A stretch of 32,179 nucleotides of DNA. It comes from Candidatus Acidifodinimicrobium mancum. Its GTDB lineage: Archaea; Nanobdellota; Nanobdellia; Parvarchaeales; Parvarchaeaceae. Numbering within the stretch: the stretch's first letter is position 1; each line of letters begins with the position of its first letter. Positions 15,350 to 22,302 of the stretch are shown piece by piece. The notes below the pieces were generated by a model. The model was not told where the DNA came from. It saw only the letters and a program-made list of their open reading frames with translations, and did no database searches. The position numbers and the translations under genes are program-made. Location: NCBI GenBank assembly GCA_015121965.1, contig JADFAP010000017.1, positions 5,047 through 37,225 of the forward strand. Reading direction: 5' to 3'.

Positions 15350-15754
15350 CTATAACTCATGTGTATAAAATACATGCCTCGGCTCTTCCTCAAGCATACT
15401 ACTGATCTCCTCTATGTGCGTTATACCCGCATTCTCAAGTTCAGAGCTGTAAAATTTGTTTACGTTTATACCCTCTGAGTAGATAACAGAGCATAGATAC
15501 TCAGTCTTTCGCTTTCCTGTTCGGTCGAAATCATATAGGAATATAGCACCATTGTAATTTGTTATATCTCCTATTATCTTATCCGCGTTTTTATACGCAC
15601 CTAGAATTATCTTGTCCTCTTTTATCCCAAACTTTATAAGTGCGTTTTTATCTCTTTTTCCCTCGACTATGATTGCATAATTATTTTCCTCAGAGAAACG
15701 CTCAATTTCGGATAATATCCTAGTTAAGCTTTTCGATTTCCATTTCTTAACCAT
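15350..15754 (-). CDS. small TOPRIM-domain protein
   Basis: The 134 residues are essentially one TOPRIM domain, the Mg2+-binding fold of topoisomerases, DnaG primase, RNase M5 and OLD nucleases. The catalytic glutamate is E31 in IIVEGKRDKNAL, and the DxD pair is D75 and D77 in LYDFDRTGKRK. Small stand-alone archaeal TOPRIM proteins of this size exist but have no firmly known role; relatives act on RNA (RNase M5 trims 5S rRNA) or DNA. It lies 52 bp downstream of NFACT on the same strand, so cotranscription is plausible. The following 220 bp are A/T-rich and hold only the NYN promoter. Confidence 0.8.
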   Translation of the reverse strand: MVKKWKSKSLTRILSEIERFSEENNYAIIVEGKRDKNALIKFGIKEDKIILGAYKNADKIIGDITNYNGAIFLYDFDRTGKRKTEYLCSVIYSEGINVNKFYSSELENAGITHIEEISSMLEEEPRHVFYTHEL

Positions 15755-15806
15755 CCAATCCCCAATATTTGGATCTTGTTTATCATTTAAAACATTCGTT
15801 TTGGTA

Positions 15807-17567
15807 TTACTTTGATATTACCCTGTTTTCGATCACTTCGAGTCCTCCGCTTGGGAGCATTTTATCTATTTCATCCGCGGGTATGTCATATCCAGTCTTT
15901 TCTGCGATTTCTTTTCTGACGAAGGATATTGCGGCTTTTCTTGGTGAATTTCCTGGCTTAAACAAAAAATAAGTTTCAGATTTTTTAGCAGGCGATACGC
16001 TAAGTTTGATTTCTCCTTCTTCTATAGAAATATTTAGATACACATGCAATTCGACCTTATTTAGATAATTTCTCTTGCCGGAGATATAAAATGAACCCTT
16101 TGTTAGGTATTCCCCAGCAGGGGGCGAAGAAGTCACCTGCGATGAATCAACGTAGTACACATCTATATTGGATGCATTCGCCTTCCAGGCCGATGAGTAT
16201 GAAGCGGTCATCCTCGCGGCTTCTTTTATGTCCTCTTCTGTTATCTCCTTATTTTTTTCCCTCTTAACCACACAGAACGGACTTCCAAATATATCTGCAT
16301 GCAAGACAATGTCGCCTGGCTCAGCATATTTTTTCACTATGCTAACATTCTGATCATTGTTCTTCCCTAGTATCCCTAAGATACCACTCGATGTAAAAAA
16401 CCAGATATACTTTGAATACCACTTATCCTCCTTCTTGATTTTTGCTTTAATAAGCTGTGTCTTATTTTCTCTTCTCTTTATTTGGGAGTTAGCGGACTTT
16501 ATCTTTGAGTAAATCTTTCCCAGCTGGTACCTTAGAGGCTGTGTTATGTCAATTGTAACACCTTTGTTTGCTTCGCTGGTTATGTATTTATCGCTGAATG
16601 CGAAGCCAAGTCTTTTGATCTCCCCCCTCCTTTTATCCAGGGATGTGCTTGAATCTCTTGCAATTTTTATAATGTCCGATATCTTATCGAAATTTTCCTC
16701 CAAGAACCTTACATTTTCCTTGTATTGGTCAACAGCCTTTGATATCGCCTCCTCTTTTCGGCTTTCCGGTTTATTCACTCGTTCCTCCGAAAAGAATGAT
16801 TTGACAGCTTCATTGATACTTTCAAAGTATACCTTCTCACCATTTAGGTGTTTCAATTCTATAGTTGACAGGACCTCTTTGTTTATGATATTCGGCTTTA
16901 CCTCATCTAAAAGGACTTTTTTCAGTTCTTCGTAAAGTTTGTTCAGCGCCTCATCTTTTACCTCGTTCGGCTTTAGGGATTTGTCTATCCCGCATCTAAA
17001 TATCAGTTCTTCAGAGTAGACCCCCCCTAATGACAAGTCAACTGCTAAACACTTAACGATGCTTTCCCTGTCTGACTTCATGATGGTCTCCTTGAATCCA
17101 TCATAGTTCAGCGTAGTGACATCTGCCTTCCCTGGTGGATAGACATACTCTTCTCCAGACTTGATCTCCCGTGTACCATACTTTCTTGCAAACATTGACC
17201 AAATTATCTTGTCTCTCTCTGCCAACACAACATTCCCATTTGAAAATAGTTCTGCTATCAACAGGTAATCTCCTACCTTAATGTCCAATATTCTATCAGA
17301 TTTATGCAATGATAGTACTACGCTTTTGTTTACAAGCGTATCCTTGAGCTTAGATGTGAATGGAAAGTTGATAGTTTCATCTGGCTTGTTGAACTGCACT
17401 GAAAAGAATCTCCCAGGGACTATCCTTAGCCAGTACTCCCTCCCGCTGTAAATCATCAGAAAAAGCTCGTTTTTTCTGCTTTTTACGTCTCTCACCCTCC
17501 CATTCTGCAAGTATGACAGCTCGTTCACAAGCTTGAATGCATCCAAGAAGGTTATCTCTTTCTTCAT
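15807..17567 (-). CDS. NFACT family protein, Rqc2/RqcH homologue
   Basis: NFACT proteins bind peptidyl-tRNA-obstructed large ribosomal subunits and, in eukaryotes (Rqc2/NEMF) and bacteria (RqcH), add C-terminal tails to stalled chains. The 586-residue protein has NFACT-N (about 1-230), helix-hairpin-helix and coiled-coil regions (about 265-385) and NFACT-R (about 390-500). NFACT-R shows WYSKYIWFFTSSG, HADIFGSPFCVVK, ARMTASYSSAWK and GEYLTKGSFYISGKRNYL, all diagnostic. A GTG at 17585 would add six residues, but the ATG at 17567 has a TATA box 26 nt upstream. It leads a run with TOPRIM and NYN proteins, a suggestive RNA/translation-quality-control neighbourhood. Confidence 0.92.
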   Translation of the reverse strand: MKKEITFLDAFKLVNELSYLQNGRVRDVKSRKNELFLMIYSGREYWLRIVPGRFFSVQFNKPDETINFPFTSKLKDTLVNKSVVLSLHKSDRILDIKVGDYLLIAELFSNGNVVLAERDKIIWSMFARKYGTREIKSGEEYVYPPGKADVTTLNYDGFKETIMKSDRESIVKCLAVDLSLGGVYSEELIFRCGIDKSLKPNEVKDEALNKLYEELKKVLLDEVKPNIINKEVLSTIELKHLNGEKVYFESINEAVKSFFSEERVNKPESRKEEAISKAVDQYKENVRFLEENFDKISDIIKIARDSSTSLDKRRGEIKRLGFAFSDKYITSEANKGVTIDITQPLRYQLGKIYSKIKSANSQIKRRENKTQLIKAKIKKEDKWYSKYIWFFTSSGILGILGKNNDQNVSIVKKYAEPGDIVLHADIFGSPFCVVKREKNKEITEEDIKEAARMTASYSSAWKANASNIDVYYVDSSQVTSSPPAGEYLTKGSFYISGKRNYLNKVELHVYLNISIEEGEIKLSVSPAKKSETYFLFKPGNSPRKAAISFVRKEIAEKTGYDIPADEIDKMLPSGGLEVIENRVISK

Positions 17568-17590
17568 TACAATTAGATAAAGCACTGCGG

Positions 17591-17596
17591 ATTTAA
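17591..17596 (-). promoter_or_regulatory. TATA-like box of the NFACT gene
   Basis: On the minus strand TTAAAT is centred 26 nt before the ATG at 17567, supporting that start over the GTG at 17585 and implying a leaderless mRNA. Confidence 0.5.
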
Positions 17597-17627
17597 CTCT
17601 TTACAGTTGAAAGAATTTCGGATAAAT

Positions 17628-18107
17628 CTAAGAGGCTTGGAAGGATAGGGAACTTTGCAAAGTATTCTTTATGTTATCCAGTTCATTTTCAAAGGCTTCC
17701 TTCCTTTGGGTCATCGTCTCTGAGTTCATACGGTCATACAAGGGTTTTACAAATTTAGACACGCCGCCAGTCCATTTATTGAGAAAGTCCAGTATAATAG
17801 TGGACACCAGCTGTACTATGACCTTACCAGTCTTGGCCTTGATCGGTTTTCCCTCCTTCATGACACTGGTTTCGGTTATGTTTGAGAAGTCTAGCACCAC
17901 ATTTATCCTGTATGCCATGTAGTCATCAAGTGCTTTCTGGGCGAGCCATTCTATATGGTAGTTGTTCCCACCAAACTGCACGTATGACGTTTCCACGACG
18001 TTGTAGCCCTCCTTTTTCAGCGTTTCCTTCGCAAAACTGTAAAACTTTTGGTCATCCAGTGAGCCTTCATGCTGAAAAGAGGTGGAGCCTACAGGTATTA
18101 TCTCCAT
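17628..18107 (-). CDS. conserved protein of unknown function, DPANN-type family
   Basis: The 159 residues have no membrane segment or signal peptide. The pattern is an N-terminal helix (FYSFAKETLKKEGY), then IEWLAQKALDDYMAYRINVVLDF, a turn containing KEGKPIKAKTGKVIVQL, a conserved LDFLNKWTGG and a helical end (KFVKPLYDRMNSETMTQRKEAFENEL). From memory this layout (W-x-A-x-K-x2-DY-x2-Y-x-I ... G-x-V-x-I ... D-x4-W ... F-x3-YD) matches an uncharacterised family common in Woesearchaeota and related DPANN archaea. No function is known. It has its own TATA box (18131-18140) and is flanked on the same strand by NFACT and the GPT-like gene. Confidence 0.7.
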   Translation of the reverse strand: MEIIPVGSTSFQHEGSLDDQKFYSFAKETLKKEGYNVVETSYVQFGGNNYHIEWLAQKALDDYMAYRINVVLDFSNITETSVMKEGKPIKAKTGKVIVQLVSTIILDFLNKWTGGVSKFVKPLYDRMNSETMTQRKEAFENELDNIKNTLQSSLSFQAS

Positions 18108-18130
18108 ATCTAAACTAAGGAATCCGCGGG

Positions 18131-18140
18131 AATATAAAGT
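18131..18140 (-). promoter_or_regulatory. TATA box of the DPANN-type unknown gene
   Basis: ACTTTATATT on the minus strand is centred about 28-29 nt before the ATG at 18107. CCGCGG lies just downstream, as it does at the thiI/rtcB promoter. Confidence 0.5.
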
Positions 18141-18143
18141 TAT

Positions 18144-19184
18144 TCACCAGAACGCGACAAGCCCCACCAACGCCAAAATAACCTCTACAAGGGTGAATAT
18201 AAAGACTATCTGCCACTCCTTGAACTTTCCGGTCCTAAGGAAGAGGTGGGTCAAAGAATAAACCTTGTTTCCATGCGGTGAGGAGAGGGTTCCATCCTTC
18301 TGTAATACCCCCCAGGAATGCACATGGAATCTCCCTCTAGCTTTGAGTATGAATTCAGCCAGCCAAGGAAGGATAAGTATAATTGCAAGAGCCTTGGTGC
18401 TTCCTACTATCGCAAGCACCGCGAAAGAAGCTCCTACAAAGTAAGTGAAGCTGTCTCCAGGGAGCATCTTAGCCGGATAGCTACCATAGTATAGATAAGC
18501 CAGAAGAGCTCCGGACATAAGCGCTGACAAGCTGAATTCCGTGTAGTCTCCGTAATGGAATGAGAGTATCCCCATTGCTATTATAGCCACCAGCCCCATC
18601 TGCAGGCTCAAGCCATTCAGCCCTTCGAGCATATTGAAGACGTTCGCAGAGAACAGGAAGACTATCGGTATGATTATGAATGTAAAGAGAATCTGGTTGA
18701 AATATATCGTTCCGATGTGTGGAATCATTAGGATGGCTGGTCCGAAGTTTATGGCTATAAGAGGTAGAACTCCCACCAGCGTAAGCAGCAGCTTCTCCCT
18801 CTGTTTTAAACCGCCCCCAACTTCCGAGTAGCCTTTTATCAATGCCTTTATCTTGACTTTAGAGGTCCTTATCTTACCCCCAGCCATGTCGTCCATGAAT
18901 CCGATGAAAGTGACGATGAGTATCGATATTAGTGACAGCAGCAGAAAAGTTACGTTTATGTTAGCTGTGACAAAGTAATCAAGGCTGAATATCAATGCAA
19001 TCTCTCCTAAGAGTAGCCCGAAAACTGCGATAAGCCCCCCGCTGGCGGGGAGAAGCGGCTTTCCCCTCTTGTTGATGTCAGTTTCGATCATCCCTATCTT
19101 GACAAGTATCGGGATAAAGTAGAAGCCTGACAGGAAAGTTCCTAGGAATGCGATAATGCCCGCGACAAGTACCTCTAATAGCAT
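18144..19184 (-). CDS. glycosyltransferase family 4 protein, UDP-GlcNAc:polyprenyl/dolichyl-phosphate GlcNAc-1-phosphate transferase type
   Basis: This is an integral membrane protein of 346 residues with about ten hydrophobic helices, in the MraY/WecA/Alg7 superfamily. The diagnostic cytoplasmic motifs are present: the GKPLLPASGG segment (41-50), the DD pair in GFMDDMAGG (D98, D99), NVFNMLEGLNGL (181-192), MLPGDSF (240-246) and the histidine loop RFHVHSWG (285-292). NxxNxxEGxNG is closer to archaeal/eukaryotic GPT (AglH, Alg7) than to bacterial MraY. The likely reaction moves GlcNAc-1-phosphate (or a similar sugar phosphate) onto a dolichyl phosphate to start an N-glycan. The nucleotide sugar is not provable from sequence. 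A TATA box (19203-19212) lies 24 nt upstream. Confidence 0.88.
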   Translation of the reverse strand: MLLEVLVAGIIAFLGTFLSGFYFIPILVKIGMIETDINKRGKPLLPASGGLIAVFGLLLGEIALIFSLDYFVTANINVTFLLLSLISILIVTFIGFMDDMAGGKIRTSKVKIKALIKGYSEVGGGLKQREKLLLTLVGVLPLIAINFGPAILMIPHIGTIYFNQILFTFIIIPIVFLFSANVFNMLEGLNGLSLQMGLVAIIAMGILSFHYGDYTEFSLSALMSGALLAYLYYGSYPAKMLPGDSFTYFVGASFAVLAIVGSTKALAIILILPWLAEFILKARGRFHVHSWGVLQKDGTLSSPHGNKVYSLTHLFLRTGKFKEWQIVFIFTLVEVILALVGLVAFW

Positions 19185-19202
19185 TCAATTTAGATGCACG
19201 AG

Positions 19203-19212
19203 TTAATATTAA
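19203..19212 (-). promoter_or_regulatory. TATA-like box of the GPT-like gene
   Basis: TTAATATTAA is centred about 24 nt before the ATG at 19184. As a perfect palindrome it reads the same on the strand toward tRNA-Gln, but it is too far (about 41 nt) to serve that gene. Confidence 0.45.
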
Positions 19213-19248
19213 TAATTTGTATTTCATATTATTATTCAGTTAGTAAGA

Positions 19249-19321
19249 AGCCCCGTTGTGTAGTGGTCAAGCACGCAGGCCTTTGGAGCCTGACACCTCG
19301 GTTCAAATCCGAGCGGGGCTA
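19249..19321 (+). tRNA. tRNA-Gln (anticodon TTG)
   Basis: The acceptor is AGCCCCG/CGGGGCT with discriminator A, the D stem GTGT/GCAC, the anticodon stem CAGGC/GCCTG with loop CTTTGGA (anticodon TTG), and the T arm CTCGG TTCAAAT CCGAG. The A1-U72 pair is typical of archaeal tRNA-Gln. No intron or encoded CCA is seen. The gene marks the left edge of an A/T-rich stretch with a pseudogene and orphan genes. Confidence 0.95.
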
Positions 19322-19370
19322 TCTAGTTATTGGGATAATAATATCTACGAGAAACGACACTAATTTAGAT

Positions 19371-19385
19371 AACTTTTTAAAAGTT
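19371..19385. repeat. 7-bp inverted repeat downstream of tRNA-Gln
   Basis: AACTTTT-T-AAAAGTT is a perfect inverted repeat, followed by a run of T. It may mark tRNA transcript termination, and its last bases run into the TATA box of the decayed peptidase gene. In such A/T-rich DNA it could also be chance. Confidence 0.35.
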
Positions 19386-19391
19386 TATAAA
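19384..19391 (+). promoter_or_regulatory. TATA-like box in front of the peptidase remnant
   Basis: TTTATAAA is centred about 24 nt before the ATG at 19412, so the promoter geometry of the decayed gene still looks intact. Confidence 0.45.
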
Positions 19392-19411
19392 TTTTTTTAA
19401 AAATCAATTCT

Positions 19412-19604
19412 ATGAAATTTTATCTTTCATCTTATAGAATGGGAAATTCTGTCGCAAAACTTTGTCATTTGATGCCGAAAAGTAAAAAAGTGGATTTGAT
19501 ACTCAATGCTTTGATCATACCCGCGTAGATGAAAGAAAAGTAAAAGAAAAGATAAAGGCGTTGAAGCGTATCGGATTTTAACCAGAAATTCTAGAGGGGG
19601 TTTA
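19412..19604 (+). pseudogene. decayed peptidase S51 (dipeptidase E-like) fragment
   Basis: From the ATG at 19412 the frame gives MKFYLSSYRMGNSVAKL, then MPKSKKVDLILNAL, which resembles the N-terminus of peptidase E-type S51 serine peptidases (LSSYxxGN ... NALD). The frame then stops at a TAG. A one-base frame change after NAL restores the expected continuation (DHTRVDERKVKEKIKALKRIGF), followed by an in-frame TAA and PEIL. About 60 of roughly 200 residues remain; the catalytic part is missing and the end meets the convergent gene at 19591. The family assignment rests on my recognition of the pattern, not a search. Confidence 0.65.
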
Positions 19605-20130
19605 GCGGAGATTTTTGTCTTAGTATTTCTTTATTTAGTTCTTCTCTAAGCTTAGGAGGAAGATAAAAAGGAACAGCGAGATCTTTCCCATTTTCTATTA
19701 ATATGTCTTCCCAACTGCCTTTTTTATTACTTGTATCGCCTGGGACATAAAGGTTGATTCGACTTATTTCGCGGTTCGATTCATTAACATTCTTAATGTA
19801 CAAGTCTAAAACCTTATACAGCCCTTTATTCATATTTGGGCGTTTGCCCAAAAGAACCTTTTTGCCTGCATATACACGTAAATAAAGATCACCGCTCGCT
19901 CTTTCATACTCTATTCGTAAACATTTATTCCATTTGTAAATATCCATAGTGTAGTAAGCTTCAGATCTAGTGTATATATCTTTTATACCTCCTCTTTTAC
20001 TTTTGTTAATCACTAAAGCTTCCGCATAATCAAATAAATCGTGTACAATTATCTGTCTTTTATAATCATCCTCATGCATTATATCGCTCAGGCTTTTCAT
20101 ATGTCTTAACCTCTTCTGTAAATCAATCAC
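19591..20130 (-). CDS. orphan protein of unknown function
   Basis: The 179 residues are hydrophilic, with no membrane segment or recognisable active site. There is an alternating beta-like core (CLRIEYERASGDLYLRVYAGKKVLLGKR), a middle stretch ending INLYVPGD, and a basic C-terminus (PPKLREELNKEILRQKSPLNPL). The start is uncertain: the GTG at 20130 gives MIDLQKRLRHMKS, and an in-frame ATG at 20100 is an alternative. It lies in the same orientation as the two orphan genes at 20358 and 20889, but the spacer of 227 bp and the lack of clear similarity argue against one family. It overlaps the tail of the peptidase remnant. Lineage-specific. Confidence 0.55.
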   Translation of the reverse strand: MIDLQKRLRHMKSLSDIMHEDDYKRQIIVHDLFDYAEALVINKSKRGGIKDIYTRSEAYYTMDIYKWNKCLRIEYERASGDLYLRVYAGKKVLLGKRPNMNKGLYKVLDLYIKNVNESNREISRINLYVPGDTSNKKGSWEDILIENGKDLAVPFYLPPKLREELNKEILRQKSPLNPL

Positions 20131-20357
20131 ACTAGATTTCTTTGATTAGTTGCTATTATCGCACGTAATATTTGATAGTTTTCTATATTTATACTTTTTG
20201 CGTTCGCTTTTATCCTACTACTAAAATTTCTGCTTCGAGCCTAACAAGATCTATCTAAATTTACAGTCTAATATAAATTATAATTTTGAGGAAAAATAAA
20301 TACTAAATGTTCTTTTTAGTTTGAATTTTCTACTTTATTGCTTTTTAATTCATTTAA
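20131..20357. other. A/T-rich spacer, no gene recognised
   Basis: This 227-bp spacer between two minus-strand orphan genes is very A/T-rich. Several TATA-like stretches are visible (for example near 20188 and 20270), any of which could serve the gene at 19591-20130. No open frame, tRNA or repeat is convincing. Confidence 0.4.
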
Positions 20358-20864
20358 CTATTGTTTATGTGTATAGTCAAATTTTATCTCCTGCTCTAGG
20401 ACTTCTCTATTAAAGGTGAATGCAACAAGAAATAGCTCCAGGCTTTTGTATTCTTTCATGTATACTGGCAGATTTCCCTCCACAAGCATCTCTATCACTG
20501 TGTTACTTTTGTAGGGCACCTTGAAGTTTAGATATTCATATAATATCCGACCTCTTCTTTTAGTAGGGCTATAATCTGTCAAGAAATCATCAGCATGAGC
20601 TAATAGCACTCTGGGGTCTACTTCGTAGTGCCGGTTTACGTCACCTGTCAACCTCAGTTCATATTCTTGTTTATTCTTTTCAAAAAGTGTCTCAATTTCG
20701 AAGCCATTCTTTGAATATCTAAGGTTAGCTTTATGCGGTTCACCGTGAGGATATGTAGACATATAATCTTCTAGAAGTCCAGAGAAGTCATCAAGTGACA
20801 GCAGAGCATCTAGTATCTCTCTGGATCTCTTTCTTCCAGCTTCCTGTCTTTCAGGCTCTTTCAT
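20358..20864 (-). CDS. orphan protein, paralogue of the protein at 20889-21473
   Basis: The 168 residues start MKEPERQEAGRKRSREILDALLSLDDF, match the neighbour's ERQE...GEILDNLLYRPDEF, and share further blocks: YEVDPRVLLAHADDF against YSLDPRLSLLRMRAL, LYEYLNFKVP against VFAFNFP, and LELFLVAF against DVYLLAF. The N-terminus is a charged helix; the rest looks mainly beta. There are no cysteines, membrane spans or catalytic motifs. I do not recognise the family. The ATG has a TATA box 27 nt upstream (20888-20894), so it may be transcribed alone and leaderless although it follows its paralogue by 24 bp. Confidence 0.6.
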   Translation of the reverse strand: MKEPERQEAGRKRSREILDALLSLDDFSGLLEDYMSTYPHGEPHKANLRYSKNGFEIETLFEKNKQEYELRLTGDVNRHYEVDPRVLLAHADDFLTDYSPTKRRGRILYEYLNFKVPYKSNTVIEMLVEGNLPVYMKEYKSLELFLVAFTFNREVLEQEIKFDYTHKQ

Positions 20865-20887
20865 ATCGTAACTTTAACGTATTCGAG

Positions 20888-20894
20888 CTTATAT
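20888..20894 (-). promoter_or_regulatory. TATA-like box for the orphan gene at 20358-20864
   Basis: ATATAAG on the minus strand is centred 27 nt before the ATG at 20864. It overlaps the 3' end of the upstream paralogue (stop at 20889-20891). Confidence 0.45.
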
Positions 20895-21473
20895 CTCTAA
20901 CTTTACAATGCTTCTATTTGTGTAAATAATCTTTAATTTACCGAAGAACGCCAAAAGGTACACGTCTGGTTTTATTGCTCCTTCAGTTTCATTTGGGAAG
21001 TTGAACGCGAACACCTCCTTTTCGATTTTTCTCTCTTTATCCACATAGTGTGAATATTCAAAATTATTATCATTAAGTGCCCTCATACGAAGCAACGAAA
21101 GCCTTGGATCTAGGCTGTAAGCGGTCCTAAGTTCTCTGTATATCATCTTCGCCCCGCTTGGCAGGTCTAACTCCCAGTATGTCTTTGTTTCTGAGGGTAT
21201 CCTCCCCATCTTTTTAATTTCCTTATAGTTATACGAAAAAATATCTGGAGAGGAGCCAATATCAATCCCGGGCTTTTCGCCTACCCTATAAGTAATCGGT
21301 CGTCTGTAAATTTTACCTTGAAAGAAGCCGCCTTCCTCAACCCCATAGAATTCATCCGGCCTATACAACAGATTATCTAAGATTTCTCCAGCTCTTCTGA
21401 TGCCATGCTCCTTTTCGGACCGTGCCCTCATCTGCAGATTCAGTCGGTTCTCTTGACGCTCTTTTTCATTCAT
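20889..21473 (-). CDS. orphan protein, paralogue of the protein at 20358-20864
   Basis: The 194-residue product has a very charged N-terminal helix (MNEKERQENRLNLQMRARSEKE), then GIRRAGEILDNLLYRPDEFYG and a longer central insertion (about 45-100, FFQGKIYRRPITYRVGEKPG) absent from the paralogue. The shared YSLDPRLSLL and FAFNFP blocks follow, then a beta-rich end with DVYLLAFFGKLKII. A TTG at 21491 would add six residues; the ATG at 21473 is the more natural start. The promoter region carries a 17-bp palindrome (21524-21540) beside a TATA-like TTTTTATAT. No function can be assigned; small size, local duplication and position in an A/T-rich island suggest an accessory or defence-like role, but that is speculation. 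Confidence 0.6.
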   Translation of the reverse strand: MNEKERQENRLNLQMRARSEKEHGIRRAGEILDNLLYRPDEFYGVEEGGFFQGKIYRRPITYRVGEKPGIDIGSSPDIFSYNYKEIKKMGRIPSETKTYWELDLPSGAKMIYRELRTAYSLDPRLSLLRMRALNDNNFEYSHYVDKERKIEKEVFAFNFPNETEGAIKPDVYLLAFFGKLKIIYTNRSIVKLEI

Positions 21474-21523
21474 ATCATTCACAACCAGCAAGTGCTTGTT
21501 TTGCTGTTTTTAGATGTATTCTT

Positions 21524-21540
21524 TATGAGATTATCTCATA
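21524..21540. promoter_or_regulatory. 17-bp palindrome, candidate operator
   Basis: TATGAGAT-T-ATCTCATA is a perfect palindrome with 8-bp arms. On the minus strand it sits directly after the TATA-like TTTTTATAT, where a bound dimer would block transcription of the orphan gene ending at 20889. No regulator gene lies next to it, so the regulator is unknown. Confidence 0.5.
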
Positions 21541-21564
21541 TAAAAAGGTTTAAAAGGTCAAAGT

Positions 21565-22209
21565 TCACTTAAAAGATTTTGGTGTGCTTTTTCTAGTTAT
21601 CTTGAACGAGATAATCCTCCCTCTCTTTTTTATCCATATTTTGAACTTTTTTTCTACTCCGAGCCTCCTTATCTCTTCCTCGCTGAGCGAGTGGTTCCCA
21701 ACAAGCAAGCCAAGGATCATGCCTAAACCATCCTTGTTGTACTCATAGACCAGCAATTCGCCTTTCTTAGCGAGAAATTTAAGCAGGTAAGTGATGCTCT
21801 CGCTCTTCTTCTTCCAGTGGTGAAATGAGAGGGTGGAGAATATCACGTCAAATTTTGAGTTTAGAGGAACATGTCTGCTGCTGCCCAGTAGATACTCTAC
21901 ATTTTTTAATCCAGACTTTGCTATGTTGTTTTGGCCAACTTTCTTCATCCCCTCTGATGGATCTATGCAGTATATCTTAGAAGAGGGCATCCTCCTTGCT
22001 AATTCTATTGAAAGATAGCCCGGGCCGGCGCCAACCTCAAGAATGTTCTTAGCCTTCGCCTTCACTATGTCATCAATTGCATATTTATACATATTTCTCA
22101 GCGCGAATGGCGCAAAGAGAGCATAAGCCTTAGAGCTAAGTGGCCCAAATTTTTCTTCCCCGTTCAAGTATAAGCTCTCCTTTGCTTCTTTCTCAGTCGT
22201 ATACGCCAT
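21565..22209 (-). CDS. class I SAM-dependent methyltransferase
   Basis: The 214 residues form a UbiE-like Rossmann methyltransferase: ILEVGAGPGYLSIELARRMP is the SAM glycine loop, IYCIDPSEGMKKVGQNN the ribose acid and following helix, FDVIFSTLSFHHWKK motif IV/post-I with the HHW typical of small-molecule methyltransferases, and ELLVYEYNKDG the next strand. The C-terminal third is basic and has no transmembrane segment. The substrate is unknown. It is divergent from the phosphomannomutase gene with a 90-bp spacer and stands at the right edge of the A/T-rich island. Confidence 0.85.
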   Translation of the reverse strand: MAYTTEKEAKESLYLNGEEKFGPLSSKAYALFAPFALRNMYKYAIDDIVKAKAKNILEVGAGPGYLSIELARRMPSSKIYCIDPSEGMKKVGQNNIAKSGLKNVEYLLGSSRHVPLNSKFDVIFSTLSFHHWKKKSESITYLLKFLAKKGELLVYEYNKDGLGMILGLLVGNHSLSEEEIRRLGVEKKFKIWIKKRGRIISFKITRKSTPKSFK

Positions 22210-22238
22210 ACTAATGCATCTTTATTTTGCGTTTAGAG

Positions 22239-22298
22239 TTTAAAAAGATTGAAATTCTTAGTAAATACTAGGCTTGAGATACATCGGAAAACAGGGAG
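22239..22298 (+). promoter_or_regulatory. TATA box and Shine-Dalgarno deciding the phosphomannomutase start
   Basis: TTTAAAA at 22239-22245 predicts a start site near 22268, downstream of an in-frame TTG (22249). GGGAG at 22294-22298, 4 nt before the ATG at 22303, fixes that ATG as the start. Confidence 0.55.
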
Positions 22299-22302
22299 AA
22301 AC

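Noticed and set aside
19591..20130. A third member of the 20358/20889 paralogue family
   Set aside because: Only short, order-shuffled similarities (a DLYLRVYAGK-like strand) could be found by eye, so relationship was not claimed.
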